Positions 1 to 8,197 of a DNA stretch of 64,000 bases are shown here, one piece after another. The translations under genes were made by a program, and so were the position numbers. The notes below the pieces were generated by a model, which was not told the origin of the DNA, did no database searches, and saw only the letters and a program-made list of their open reading frames with translations. Location: assembly GCA_038230035.1 (NCBI GenBank), contig JBBRNX010000007.1, positions 1 to 64,000 of the forward strand, given 5' to 3'. Positions within the stretch are counted from its first letter, which is position 1, and each line of letters begins with the position of its first letter. The stretch comes from Gaiella sp038230035. GTDB lineage: Bacteria; Actinomycetota; Thermoleophilia; Gaiellales; Gaiellaceae.

Positions 1-58
1 AAAGCGGCTCGACCAGCCTCCACAACTCGTCCGACACGACCCACGGCGCAGCAGCCAT
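1..58 (-). CDS. IS5-type transposase, N-terminal end only (runs off the window)
   Basis: Reading leftward from an ATG at 58, the product begins MAAAPWVVSDELWRLVEPL and continues past the window edge. The pattern SDELWxLVEPLLP is the usual opening of the DUF4096 domain of IS5-group DDE transposases, which cut and join the ends of their own element. Only 19 residues are visible, so the catalytic residues and the element's ends cannot be checked. The region 59-147 between this start and the next gene could hold the right end of the element; I found no inverted repeat there that I could pair with the unseen left end. Confidence 0.7.
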   Translation of the reverse strand, partial: MAAAPWVVSDELWRLVEPL

Positions 59-147
59 TGACACGCCTCCCAGCTTGATGACAGATGCCGACGGCATTCG
101 TCAACCCAGGCCGGGTCCCTTCATTCTGAATCCGTCTCTAAGGGCCG

Positions 148-576
148 TTATGGCGCCTGATACCGAGCCACTGTGAATGCGATCAGCACCGGCACGTTCA
201 GCATGAACAGCGCGAGCATCAAGGTCATGACGATGAGCTGAACCCCTCGTGTGTGGTCGAAGACGAACGCGAACTCGATCATTCCCGCGATGACGGCATA
301 GGCGAGCAGCGCCCACTGGCCGACCTGCAAGAAGCGCCTCCACGCAAAAGGGCGTATCCGGAAGAGAAGGAACACGTTCGTCACCTGCAGAGCCGCCGCC
401 AACAGGAGGAGCCCGACCGCAACGCCGAGCGGAGCATGCTTCGGCAAGTACGAGGCGAGGTAGATCACGCCGCCGGCGATCGCGATCATCGACGCTGCAC
501 CGATCTCGGTGACCGGTGGCAACCGGCGGTCGACCAGGCTCGGGCCCGAGGCAGGTGCGTGCTCCGACGTGCTCAA
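148..576 (-). CDS. Small multi-pass membrane protein, coupled to its upstream neighbour
   Basis: About 142 residues from a TTG start that overlaps the TGA stop of the upstream gene (TTGA, 573-576), implying translational coupling. Three to four hydrophobic stretches are visible, including GVIYLASYLPKHAPLGVAVG and LIVMTLMLALFMLNVPVLIA. I do not recognise a family. Codon use and the overlap support a real gene; a longer reading of this frame upstream of 576 is an artefact antisense to the neighbour's frame. It probably works with the membrane protein at 573-1172. No catalytic motif is visible. Confidence 0.6.
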   Translation of the reverse strand: MSTSEHAPASGPSLVDRRLPPVTEIGAASMIAIAGGVIYLASYLPKHAPLGVAVGLLLLAAALQVTNVFLLFRIRPFAWRRFLQVGQWALLAYAVIAGMIEFAFVFDHTRGVQLIVMTLMLALFMLNVPVLIAFTVARYQAP

Positions 577-1172
577 CTGACGAGCCTCGTCATGATGATC
601 AGTGTCGCCACCTGCATCACACCGGTGATTCCGGCGGTGTAGATGAACCGGCGCATCAGCTTCTCGATAATCCTTCCGTCTGGCTCGGCCTTGCGCAGCT
701 CGAACAACACGGCAACGTTCGCAGGCTCGAGGTAGGCCAAGGCGATCACGGCCATCACGCCGACCACCGCAAAGGACGTCACGACCCAGGCATGCCTTGG
801 GTTCGACGTGTCGAGGAATCCGTCCTGGCGAGCGAGTTGGAAACCGGCTGCGAGGGTCATCGTGACGACCGTCGGCATGATCAACAGCATTTTGGGCATG
901 AACCGCGCCGAGAACTCGATGCGCGCCGGAATCGACATACGTCCGATGATCGGCCCAACCACGAACCCGACGAACAGGTCGATCGCCGTCCATAGGCCAC
1001 CGCCAACCACGTGGCAGAACACGAGACCCCACCGCGCGTCGCGGGCGATCGCGACGACGACCCCGATCAGGACGAGCGCCACGATCGGCAGGCCCATGAC
1101 CGGCACGATCACAACCTTGGGACGTCCGGCCGGCACCTGCGATGTGGCGACTGCCTGGGCTGTAGCAGCCAT
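573..1172 (-). CDS. Integral membrane protein (possibly DUF2269-like)
   Basis: About 199 residues from ATG 1172; an in-frame extension to 1265 is possible but is rich in charged, unconserved residues. Around five transmembrane segments are visible, the first near residues 20-40 and the last near 175-198. The stretch HVVGGGLWTAIDLFVGFVVG, with a conserved-looking His and Gly-Gly pair in a membrane helix, recalls DUF2269-type predicted integral membrane proteins, but the assignment is tentative. It is the first gene of a two-gene unit with 148-576. Substrate and role are unknown. Confidence 0.6.
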   Translation of the reverse strand: MAATAQAVATSQVPAGRPKVVIVPVMGLPIVALVLIGVVVAIARDARWGLVFCHVVGGGLWTAIDLFVGFVVGPIIGRMSIPARIEFSARFMPKMLLIMPTVVTMTLAAGFQLARQDGFLDTSNPRHAWVVTSFAVVGVMAVIALAYLEPANVAVLFELRKAEPDGRIIEKLMRRFIYTAGITGVMQVATLIIMTRLVS

Positions 1173-1486
1173 GACGTCGATCGTAATCGATCCGTCTAGA
1201 ACCGGGCCGGGTCTTCCTCGTTCCGTTGCGCGTTCCGGTGGGTCATGCACCTGCGTAGGAGTCACCTCGATCGTCCCTCTCGCGCGAGCACTTCTTCGAC
1301 AGCGTCGACGATTGACCCGAATCTCCGGCTCGCTGAGGGTGGTCGGGTTGTGTTCGGCCTAGCTGGGCTGCCAGTCTCGCATTGGCAGGTCTCTGACGTT
1401 CCTCGCCGAGGCGACACTGTCAAGGCGATTGGATCAGGGGCCATCCGGGGAACACGCCCGTTCTCCCTTCGGGATCTCCCTGCGGC
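1173..1486. other. Gene-free spacer (314 bp)
   Basis: Lies between the start of the membrane-protein unit (1172, minus strand) and the stop of the TetR gene (1487, minus strand). It must contain the promoter of the membrane-protein unit, but I see no convincing -35/-10 pair or hairpin. The short open frames in it lack ribosome sites and recognisable similarity. Confidence 0.5.
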
Positions 1487-2116
1487 TCAGCCTGGTTTGT
1501 CGATTCTGGCGCGTTCGAGCAGTCGCGCGATCGCTTGACGCGCTTGGTGCAGGTATGCCGTGTCGTCGTACAGGACGAAGTTCGTGTTCCCGAGCAGCAG
1601 GTAGGAGTCGAGCTCGAAGGCGAGCAGCGCAGGATCCTCGTCCGGATCGAGTACCTCGGCCGCTTGAGCCTCCCTGATCAGTTGCTCGACTCGGGCCGCC
1701 CACTGTTGTTGGGTGGCCGTGACCCTGTCTCGCACCGGGCCGGGTTGGGTATCGAACTCGGCGCTCACCGAGGCGAAGAAGCAGCCGCCCGGGAAGACGC
1801 GACGCTCGACGTGCGAGAGGAACGCGGCGCACAGTGCCTGTAGCCGCTCGAGCGGGTCGCCGATCGTCTCTGTCGGTTCGATGACGTCCGCGTTGAAGAT
1901 CTCCTCTGCGGTCTCGATGGTCGCGAGCTGGAGCTCCTCCTTGGAGCCGAAATGGGCGTAGAGGCCGCTCTTGCTCATGCCGATCTGCGCCGCGAGGTTC
2001 CCGATCGAGATCCCCTCCAGCCCGTCGACGGTGGCAAGGCTTGCGGCAGCCCGGAGGATCGTCTCGCGGCTCCGCTGCCCCTTGGGGCCTTGCTTGCCGC
2101 TCTGTGCAAGGGTCAT
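1487..2116 (-). CDS. TetR/AcrR-family transcriptional regulator
   Basis: About 209 residues from ATG 2116. Residues 15-60 form the TetR helix-turn-helix (RETILRAAASLATVDGLEG, then IGMSKSGLYAHFGSKEELQ). The rest is the ligand-binding/dimer domain, resembling the TetR_C subtype with FPGGCFFASVSAEFDTQPGP. The gene is divergent from the DUF4242 gene at 2199. The shared 82-bp gap holds a paired palindromic site, so this protein very likely represses both itself and the DUF4242 unit. The ligand is unknown. A longer in-frame reading to 2308 would cover the operator and the neighbour, so ATG 2116 is preferred. Confidence 0.88.
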   Translation of the reverse strand: MTLAQSGKQGPKGQRSRETILRAAASLATVDGLEGISIGNLAAQIGMSKSGLYAHFGSKEELQLATIETAEEIFNADVIEPTETIGDPLERLQALCAAFLSHVERRVFPGGCFFASVSAEFDTQPGPVRDRVTATQQQWAARVEQLIREAQAAEVLDPDEDPALLAFELDSYLLLGNTNFVLYDDTAYLHQARQAIARLLERARIDKPG

Positions 2117-2119
2117 GAT

Positions 2120-2176
2120 TTGACAAAGTAGCACGATCGGTCGTATAGTGGGCGTCACCGCACGAACGATCGTGCT
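2120..2176 (+). promoter_or_regulatory. Divergent promoter and TetR operator pair
   Basis: A good sigma-70 promoter faces right: TTGACA (2120-2125), an 18-bp spacer and TATAGT (2144-2149). The spacer holds AGCACGATCGGTCG (2130-2143). Its inverted partner CGAACGATCGTGCT lies at 2163-2176, downstream of the -10. Each arm contains ACGANCGNTCGT, itself nearly palindromic, as expected for a TetR-dimer site. Two sites about 33 bp apart would block polymerase in both directions. Binding by the adjacent TetR protein is inferred. Confidence 0.75.
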
Positions 2177-2198
2177 TTTATGTCCAAAGGAGGACGAG

Positions 2199-2495
2199 AT
2201 GAACATGTACGTGATCCGACGGCCGAGCGGCTGGAACACGCCGGAGGAGCTGCAGGCGGCTGCGGCACGGTCGAAGCAGGTCGGCGACGAGGAGATGTCG
2301 AGCGACATCCGCTGGCTGCGCTCCTACGTCGTCCAGGAGACCGACGGCACGCTCGGGACGTTCTGCATCTACCAGGCGTCGAGCGTCGAGAAGATCCGCG
2401 AGCACGCGGCACGGGCCGGAATCCCGGCGTCCGACGTCTTCGAGGTCGCCGACACGGTGGTCGTCCGCCCCGACCCCGTCGCCGTTGCGGCCTGA
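2199..2495 (+). CDS. DUF4242 small protein under TetR control
   Basis: 98 residues. The start is fixed by AAAGGAGG seven bases before ATG 2199; an alternative ATG follows two codons later. The sequence (MYVIRRPSGWNTPEELQAAA ... EMSSDIRWLRSYVV ... GTLGTFCIYQASSVEKIREH) matches DUF4242, small ferredoxin-like alpha/beta proteins of unproven function sometimes annotated as nickel-binding. It is the first gene of a two-gene unit; a GC-rich hairpin lies between it and the small gene at 2584. Expression should follow release of the neighbouring TetR repressor. Confidence 0.8.
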   Translation: MNMYVIRRPSGWNTPEELQAAAARSKQVGDEEMSSDIRWLRSYVVQETDGTLGTFCIYQASSVEKIREHAARAGIPASDVFEVADTVVVRPDPVAVAA

Positions 2496-2512
2496 CGCGA
2501 GAGCAGGGCTGG

Positions 2513-2547
2513 CTTGGGGTGGGGGTGCTGCCGCACCCGCCCCCAAG
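2513..2547 (+). terminator. Strong GC hairpin between DUF4242 gene and small gene
   Basis: CTTGGGGTGGGGGTGC pairs with GCACCCGCCCCCAAG around a 4-base TGCC loop, with one or two bulges. There is no T-run after it, so it may be a partial terminator or an mRNA stabiliser that sets the ratio of the two genes. Confidence 0.5.
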
Positions 2548-2583
2548 CAACGACATCACCCGGACGAAAGTAGAGGAGACGAG

Positions 2584-2793
2584 ATGCACCATTTCGACCC
2601 ACAGACTCAGACGGCGCTCGCACGGGAGCACGCTGTGCAGCTCCGGTCGCTCATGGCGGCTGGCCAGCGCCGCGCGCGCATCACGCAGCCGGGCGAGTCG
2701 GCTTACATCCGGCCCCGAGCCGGGGTGAAGCCGCTCATGTTCCGTGCCTTCGGGGCCATTCGCCGACGACCGGTGTGCAATAGCGTCGCCTGA
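2584..2793 (+). CDS. Small unknown protein, member of a family with two copies here
   Basis: 69 residues from ATG 2584, preceded by GAGGAGACGAG. The N-terminus MHHFDPQTQTALAREHAVQL closely resembles that of the protein at 11719-11901 (MYHLDAQAHTALARERAQTL), and even the ribosome site is the same. The rest is basic and diverged. No known domain or membrane segment is visible. Both copies sit beside a regulator gene. Function unknown; the shared N-terminal motif suggests a binding helix. Confidence 0.6.
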   Translation: MHHFDPQTQTALAREHAVQLRSLMAAGQRRARITQPGESAYIRPRAGVKPLMFRAFGAIRRRPVCNSVA

Positions 2794-2936
2794 GATGCTC
2801 GAGCTACGGCCCAATGGTCCGCCCGTGACCCGCCGCCACAAGCCGTACGCCCGCGCGGCGATCGTTGCGTCCAGCGAAACCGTCTGTCGTCTCCCGCACG
2901 GTCAGCGATAGGGCGTTTCCGGGATAGGGTTCCGGC

Positions 2937-4253
2937 GTGGCCGGGTCGACGATCGTCTTCTTTCCCGAGGGGGCGTACGGGCCGACGAACAACTGTGTCG
3001 GGATCGGCCAAGTTCTGCGCGAGCGCGGTCACCGGGTCGTCTTCGTCATCGAGGAGTCGTTCGCCGGCGGGCTCGAGGCGCAGGGGTTCGAAGAGCGCCA
3101 CATGCGGCTTGGGCCGCCGCCCGAACTGGCGTTGGAGGAGGCGGAGGCGCCGGGTCAGTTCTGGAAGGACTTCATCCGGGATACGGCGCCGGTCTTCCGC
3201 AAGCCGACGATCGAGCAGCTCGCGGAATTCATCGCGCCGACCTTCGAAGCGCTGTGTGACGGAGCCCGCTACGTCGACGACCGCCTCCGGGAGATCTTCG
3301 ACGAGCTGCAGCCGGAAGCGATCGTCGAGGACAACGTCGTGGCGTTCCCTGCGATCGCGGCGTCCGGCCGTCGCTGGGCGCGCATCGTCTCGTGCAATCC
3401 GCTCGAGATCGCGGATCCGGCGCTGCCGCCCGTGTTCTCCGGCTACTCGTCGACGTACACGACGGACTGGGACGACTTCCGCAGCGAGTACCTCCGCTCG
3501 ACGGCCGATCTCCACGGATCCTTCAACGAGTTCTGTATCGAGCGCGGTGCTCCACCGCTTGCGCCGGGGGCGTTCATGCACGAGTCCGAGCGGCTCAATC
3601 TGTATCTCTACCCGGCCGAGCTCGACTACACGCGTCGTACGCCTCTCGCTGCGAGCTGGCAGCGGATCGACAGCTGCGTACGCGGGATGGGGGAGACGTT
3701 TGCGGTGCCGCCGGAGCTCGGGCGCGAGGGGGCACTCGTCTACCTCTCGCTCGGCAGCCTCGGCTCCGCCGATGTCGAGCTGATGCGCCGCCTCGTGGAG
3801 GTTCTCTCGGAGTCGCCGCACCGCTTCATCGTCTCGAAGGGGCCGCAGCATACGGAGTTCGACCTCGCTTCGAACATGTGGGGAGCGGAGCTCGTGCCGC
3901 AGCCGGCGATCCTGCCGCACGTCGACCTCGTCATCACGCACGCCGGCAACAACACGACCACCGAGGCGCTCCATCACGGCAAGCCGATGATCGCCTTGCC
4001 GCTGTTCTGGGACCAGTACGACAACGCGCAGCGCATCGCGGAGGTCGGCGTTGGCATGCGGCTGTCAACCTACGCATTCGCTGCCGACGAGCTGCTGGGC
4101 GCGGTCGATCGTCTTCTCGGCGACGCCGCCGTACGCGAGAGAGCGGTGGCGATCGGCCGTCGCCTGCAGGCCGACCCTGGCCGGATCCGCGCTGCGACGC
4201 TGATCGAGAGATTGGCGACGCGCCCGATTGACATCTGCCGCGGCGCGTCCTAG
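2937..4253 (+). CDS. MGT-type glycosyltransferase (GT1, GT-B fold)
   Basis: 438 residues from GTG 2937. The N-terminal half carries the acceptor-binding fold (FFPEGAYGPTNNCVGIGQVL, then RGHRVVFVIEE). The C-terminal half has the nucleotide-sugar site typical of UGT/macrolide glycosyltransferases: HVDLVITHAGNNTTTEAL, then GKPMIALPLFWDQYDNAQR. It probably moves a sugar from a UDP/TDP-sugar onto a small hydrophobic acceptor; donor and acceptor cannot be told. The promoter of the next operon starts inside its last codons. No biosynthetic cluster surrounds it, so it may detoxify or modify a metabolite. Confidence 0.85.
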   Translation: MAGSTIVFFPEGAYGPTNNCVGIGQVLRERGHRVVFVIEESFAGGLEAQGFEERHMRLGPPPELALEEAEAPGQFWKDFIRDTAPVFRKPTIEQLAEFIAPTFEALCDGARYVDDRLREIFDELQPEAIVEDNVVAFPAIAASGRRWARIVSCNPLEIADPALPPVFSGYSSTYTTDWDDFRSEYLRSTADLHGSFNEFCIERGAPPLAPGAFMHESERLNLYLYPAELDYTRRTPLAASWQRIDSCVRGMGETFAVPPELGREGALVYLSLGSLGSADVELMRRLVEVLSESPHRFIVSKGPQHTEFDLASNMWGAELVPQPAILPHVDLVITHAGNNTTTEALHHGKPMIALPLFWDQYDNAQRIAEVGVGMRLSTYAFAADELLGAVDRLLGDAAVRERAVAIGRRLQADPGRIRAATLIERLATRPIDICRGAS

Positions 4254-4299
4254 GCTCGCTACTGCAGATCACTTCAGTCCATCTGCAATTGACTTGAGT
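4228..4299 (+). promoter_or_regulatory. Promoter and repeated operator of the polyamine-transport operon
   Basis: TTGACA (4228-4233), an exact 17-bp spacer and TAGGCT (4251-4256) form a near-consensus sigma-70 promoter inside the end of the glycosyltransferase gene. Downstream lie two copies of an 18-bp direct repeat (CTGCAGATCACTTCAGTC and CTGCAATTGACTTGAGTC). Their cores ACTTCAGT (4271-4278) and ACTTGAGT (4292-4299) are 21 bp apart, two helical turns. They are good candidate sites for the XRE regulator encoded immediately after; that link is inferred. Confidence 0.7.
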
Positions 4300-4890
4300 C
4301 AGACATCCGGCGAGATAGCGAACGGTGCCGCGGTTGCTCCACTCGGGCAGAGCGTAGGAGCGCGTCTACGCTCGCTGCGGAAAGCCCGCCGGCTCACGTT
4401 GCGCGAGATCGCGGATCGCGCGGGGCTCTCCGAGAGCTTCGTCAGCCAGCTCGAACGTGGGCAGACGGGAGCGACGATCCAGTCGCTGCAGCGGATCTCG
4501 GCAGCGCTCGGCGTCGACGTGTCCGACCTCTTCACATCGGATGACGGTCGTGATCCGAAGATCATCCGCCGTAGCGCGCGACGTCCGGTTGCCTGGGGAA
4601 CGCTCGGGCGGAAGGCGCTGCTCACTCCGAAGTCCTTCGAGTTCCTGGAGGTCGTCGCCGCCGAGTTCGAGTCGGGCGGCTCGACGGGCGACGCCTCATA
4701 TACACACGGGGATTCAGAGGAGCTCCTCCTCGTCCTCGAGGGCACGATCGAGCTCGAGCTCGACGGCGAGGCGATGTCGCTTTCGGCCGGCGACAGCGTT
4801 CACTACCGCAGCTCGGCGCCGCACCGTGCAGCCAACCCGGGCCCGGAGCCGGCCGAGGTCCTTTACGTGATCAGCCCACCGAGCTACTGA
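4294..4890 (+). CDS. XRE-family regulator with C-terminal cupin (PuuR-like)
   Basis: About 198 residues. HTH_3 domain at roughly residues 20-75 (GARLRSLRKARRLTLREIA, then GLSESFVSQLERGQTGATI); cupin domain near residues 120-195 (HGDSEELLLVLEGTIELEL, then AGDSVHYRSSAPHRAANPG). This architecture is found in regulators such as PuuR, which sense polyamines or related metabolites. It is the first gene of the potABCD-like operon; its TGA overlaps the potA ATG. The start is uncertain: TTG 4228 would be in frame but is itself the -35 box, so TTG 4294 is preferred. Self-control through the repeats at 4264-4299 is likely. Confidence 0.85.
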   Translation: MSQTSGEIANGAAVAPLGQSVGARLRSLRKARRLTLREIADRAGLSESFVSQLERGQTGATIQSLQRISAALGVDVSDLFTSDDGRDPKIIRRSARRPVAWGTLGRKALLTPKSFEFLEVVAAEFESGGSTGDASYTHGDSEELLLVLEGTIELELDGEAMSLSAGDSVHYRSSAPHRAANPGPEPAEVLYVISPPSY

Positions 4891-6110
4891 TGGCCGCCGA
4901 GCCCCTTGACGTCGAGCTGCGGTCCGTGACGAAGCGCTACGGCTCGCTCGCCGCGGTCGACGATGTCTCGCTCGAAGTGCGGAAGGGCGAGTTTCTCTCG
5001 CTGCTGGGCCCCTCCGGCTGCGGCAAGACGACGACTCTGCGGATGATCTCCGGCTCGGAGCAGCCCGACGAGGGCGAACTCCTGATCGGTGGTGAGAACG
5101 CTGTCGGCATCCCTCCCTACAAGCGCAACGTCAACACGGTCTTCCAGGCCTACGCGCTGTTCCCGCACATGACGATCCTCGACAACGTCGCCTACGGCTT
5201 GAAGCAGCGCAAGATCGGCAAGAGCGAGCGCTACGCGAAAGCACGGGAGGCGCTCGAGCTCGTCAAGCTCACCGGGCGCGAGCATCACCGACCGACGCAG
5301 CTCTCCGGCGGCCAGCAGCAGCGGGTCGCCCTCGCTCGGGCGCTTGTGATGAGCCCGCGCGTGCTGCTGCTCGACGAGCCGCTCGGCGCGCTCGACCTCA
5401 AGTTGCGAAAGCAGATGCAGATCGAGCTGAAGCGGATTCAGCAGCAGGTCGGGATCACATTCGTCTACGTGACGCACGACCAGGGCGAGGCGCTCTCGAT
5501 GTCGGACCGGATCGCAGTGATGGCGAACGGCAAGATCGAGCAGCTCGGCGAGCCGCGCGAGATCTACGACCGGCCGGCCAGCGCGTTCGTGGCCGACTTC
5601 ATCGGCGACATGAACTTCGTCGAGGCGGACGTCGTTCAGTCGGGCGACGGCACTTTCACGGCTGACGCCGGTGCGTCGATCGTGATCCGCGGTCGTGGCG
5701 CCGCAACACCGGGCGCGCGTGTGCGGATCGGTATCCGCCCGGAACGGCTGGTCGTCCATCCGTACACACCGCGCCGCGGCGTAGGCTTGACGGAACCACC
5801 CATGAGCGGAGGTGCCAGCTCGGCTGGCGCCACAGCGGGAAACCTGCGGGAAAACGTCGCTGCTGGTGACGTGATTACGAAGATGTATCTCGGCGATCAG
5901 CTGCAGATCGTCGCGCGACTGGCGAACGACGTCGAGGTGGTCGTGCGCGAGCAGCGCGCCGAGGCGGATCAGGGCCTGGACGATCTCCATCCCGGCGACC
6001 GGATCGTCGTCCAGTGGGATGAGACGGCGCCGTTCGTTCTCTCCGGCCCGCTCGGGTCGGAGCCCAATGGCAAAAACAGTGTTCGAGAGGAGGAAGGAAG
6101 CGATGAGTGA
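4890..6110 (+). CDS. potA: Spermidine/putrescine ABC transporter ATPase PotA
   Basis: 406 residues; ATG overlaps the preceding stop (TGATG). Walker A GPSGCGKTTT near residues 40-49, signature LSGGQQQR, Walker B VLLLDEPLGALD, H-loop YVTHDQ, and a C-terminal TOBE/OB region from about residue 280. PotA homologues power polyamine uptake with PotB, PotC and PotD, all of which follow in the same operon. The C-terminal part is a little longer than usual, with a Gly/Ala-rich insert near residues 300-325. The gene overlaps potD by 8 bp. Confidence 0.93.
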   Translation: MAAEPLDVELRSVTKRYGSLAAVDDVSLEVRKGEFLSLLGPSGCGKTTTLRMISGSEQPDEGELLIGGENAVGIPPYKRNVNTVFQAYALFPHMTILDNVAYGLKQRKIGKSERYAKAREALELVKLTGREHHRPTQLSGGQQQRVALARALVMSPRVLLLDEPLGALDLKLRKQMQIELKRIQQQVGITFVYVTHDQGEALSMSDRIAVMANGKIEQLGEPREIYDRPASAFVADFIGDMNFVEADVVQSGDGTFTADAGASIVIRGRGAATPGARVRIGIRPERLVVHPYTPRRGVGLTEPPMSGGASSAGATAGNLRENVAAGDVITKMYLGDQLQIVARLANDVEVVVREQRAEADQGLDDLHPGDRIVVQWDETAPFVLSGPLGSEPNGKNSVREEEGSDE

Positions 6111-7287
6111 CGACGGGACAGATGGCCTGCGAGTTCTCGCGCCGAGTGGGGTGAAGGAGCGGTTCGACGCAATCGAATCCGCCGTGCAGAGCGTCGCAGG
6201 GAGGCGTGTGAGCCGACGCGACGCACTTGGCGTTGCGGGGCTGGCGCTCCTCACGGCGGGCGGGCTCGCCGGAAGCGCGCGCGCGTCAGGGGGGATCGAG
6301 AAAGACCTCGTGATCTACAACTGGTCGCAGTACGACGATCCTCGGACCTACAAGAACTTCAAGAAGAAGTTCCCGGGCACGTCGATCCACGAGACCTACT
6401 ACTCGTCGAACGACGAACTGCTCGCGAAGCTGCAGGCGGGAGGGTCGGGCTACGACATCGTCGTGCCGAGTCAGAACGCGGTCGGCGAGCTGATCGAGCT
6501 CAAGAAGCTCCTCAAGCTCGACAAAAGCCTGCTGCCGAACTACAAGGGCTTCGATCCGGCGTGGAAGAAGACGTCCTACGACCCGACAGACGACTACAAG
6601 GTCGTCAAGGACTACGGCATCACGATGTTCTACTACCGCAACGACATCGTGAAAGAGAAGCCGAAGACGATGCTCGACTTCTACAAGCTGCTCCCGAAGT
6701 ACGGCAAGAAGGGACGGACGAACCTGCTGGACGGTGCCGAAGAGGTCGTGCCGCTCGCGCTCATGGCTCTGGGAATGGACCCGAACACGGACAAGGCGTC
6801 CGACCTCAAGGCGGTGCAGAAGTTCCTGCTCAGCATCCGCAATGGCGTCACGACCATTTCGTCGTCGAACATCATCAACGACGGCTCGGCGGGGAAGATC
6901 ATCCTCGGGCAGAGCTGGAACGGCGACCTGCGCAGGATCCTGGCTGCCCGGAAGAAGCAAGGCGACATCACCGCCGTGCTCCCGAAGGGGATGTCGGAGA
7001 AGTGGGCTGACAACTGGTGCATCCTCGCGAATGCCCAGCATCCGAAGGCGGCGCACGCGTGGATCAACTACCTCATGAACCCGGCGGTTGCGGCACAGGA
7101 GATGAACTACCACAGCTACGCGATCCCGATTCCGAAGGCGATCGAGTTCACGCCGAAGGCAATGCGGGCGGACCCGATCTTCAACGTGCCGCGCTCGTAC
7201 ACGGACGGCTACCGGTTCATCCTGAACCAGACGCCCGACATCGTGAACAAGCGGACGAGCATCTATACGAAGTTCAAGGCCGCGTAG
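6103..7287 (+). CDS. potD: Polyamine-type extracellular binding protein PotD, Tat signal
   Basis: 394 residues from ATG 6103, with GAGGAGGAAGG before it. An unusually long N-terminal region (about 45 residues) precedes a twin-arginine-type signal, VSRRDALGVAGLALLTAGG, ending near ARASGG. Mature protein: LVIYNWSQYDDPRTYKNF, then YDIVVPSQNAVGELI and YGITMFYYRNDIV, the PotD/PotF pattern of periplasmic-binding proteins. It should capture spermidine/putrescine-like substrates outside the membrane and deliver them to PotBC. Export by Tat would mean folding in the cytoplasm before secretion. Confidence 0.9.
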   Translation: MSDDGTDGLRVLAPSGVKERFDAIESAVQSVAGRRVSRRDALGVAGLALLTAGGLAGSARASGGIEKDLVIYNWSQYDDPRTYKNFKKKFPGTSIHETYYSSNDELLAKLQAGGSGYDIVVPSQNAVGELIELKKLLKLDKSLLPNYKGFDPAWKKTSYDPTDDYKVVKDYGITMFYYRNDIVKEKPKTMLDFYKLLPKYGKKGRTNLLDGAEEVVPLALMALGMDPNTDKASDLKAVQKFLLSIRNGVTTISSSNIINDGSAGKIILGQSWNGDLRRILAARKKQGDITAVLPKGMSEKWADNWCILANAQHPKAAHAWINYLMNPAVAAQEMNYHSYAIPIPKAIEFTPKAMRADPIFNVPRSYTDGYRFILNQTPDIVNKRTSIYTKFKAA

Positions 7288-7291
7288 CAAC

Positions 7292-8197
7292 ATGGGTTCG
7301 ACCGACGTCGAGACGGTGGCCGCCAAGCCTGCAGCTGCCGTCTCGCGCCGGACCTTCAAACCGCGCTACCCCGCATGGCTGACCGGGCCGTCGCTCGTCT
7401 ACTACCTGATCTTCTTCGTCGCCCCGATGGGGATCCTGGTCGCCTTCTCGGTGGCCGTGCAGAGCGGTTTCGCGTCGGTCTCGTACACCGTCGACTGGGC
7501 GCAGTACCGCGCGGTGCTGGATCCGGTCCAGGTCAAGATCTTCTGGCGAACAATGATCATGGCCGGGGGTGGAACGCTGGCGACGATCCTGATCGGCTAC
7601 CCGATCGCCTACTGGGCCTCGCGCTACCTGACGACGTACAAGTCACTCGCCCTGCTGCTCATCGTCGTCCCGTTCTGGACGTCGTTCCTCATTCGCACGT
7701 ACTCCTGGCTGATCATCCTCGACTCGCAGGGCTATGTCGCCCGAGGGCTGAGATCGATCGGGCTCGTCGGCCGGTTCGATGTCCTGTACACGTGGAAGGC
7801 GATCGGTATCGGTCTCGTCTACAACTACCTGCCGCTCCTGATCCTGCCGGTTTACGCATCGCTCGAGCGGATGGATTGGACCCTCGTCGCGGCCGCAACC
7901 GATCTCGGGGCCAAGCCGTTCACTGCATTTCGCCAGATCACCTTGCGACTGACGCTTCCGGGCCTCGTCACCGGCGCGTTGCTCGTGTTCATCCCGATGA
8001 CCGGGGAGTACGTGATCCCGAGCATCCTGGGCGGCGGCAAATTCGAGTTCGTCGGCAGCTCGATCGGCGACCAGTTCATCGGTGCGGCCAACTGGCCGTA
8101 TGGCTCGGCGCTCTCGGTGTCGCTGATGGTCGTTCTCACCATCTTCGTCGTCGTCTACATCCTCGTCGCGACGAGAGAGGAGCAGTTCGGCTCATGA
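7292..8197 (+). CDS. potB: Polyamine ABC transporter permease PotB
   Basis: 301 residues, six transmembrane segments. The permease EAA-type cytoplasmic loop is seen at AAATDLGAKPFTAFRQITLR. It starts four bases after potD and ends in an ATGA overlap with potC. PotB and PotC form the membrane channel of the importer. Motifs LVAFSVAVQSGFASVSYTVD and FVAPMGILV agree with the PotB/HisM family. Confidence 0.92.
   Translation: MGSTDVETVAAKPAAAVSRRTFKPRYPAWLTGPSLVYYLIFFVAPMGILVAFSVAVQSGFASVSYTVDWAQYRAVLDPVQVKIFWRTMIMAGGGTLATILIGYPIAYWASRYLTTYKSLALLLIVVPFWTSFLIRTYSWLIILDSQGYVARGLRSIGLVGRFDVLYTWKAIGIGLVYNYLPLLILPVYASLERMDWTLVAAATDLGAKPFTAFRQITLRLTLPGLVTGALLVFIPMTGEYVIPSILGGGKFEFVGSSIGDQFIGAANWPYGSALSVSLMVVLTIFVVVYILVATREEQFGS

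Noticed and set aside
2703..3977. Minus-strand frame of 424 codons opposite the glycosyltransferase
   Set aside because: Arg/Glu-rich shadow; the plus strand has clear GT-B motifs.
4228..4293. TTG 4228 as start of the XRE-cupin gene
   Set aside because: These bases form the -35 box of a strong promoter, so the mRNA would begin downstream of this codon.
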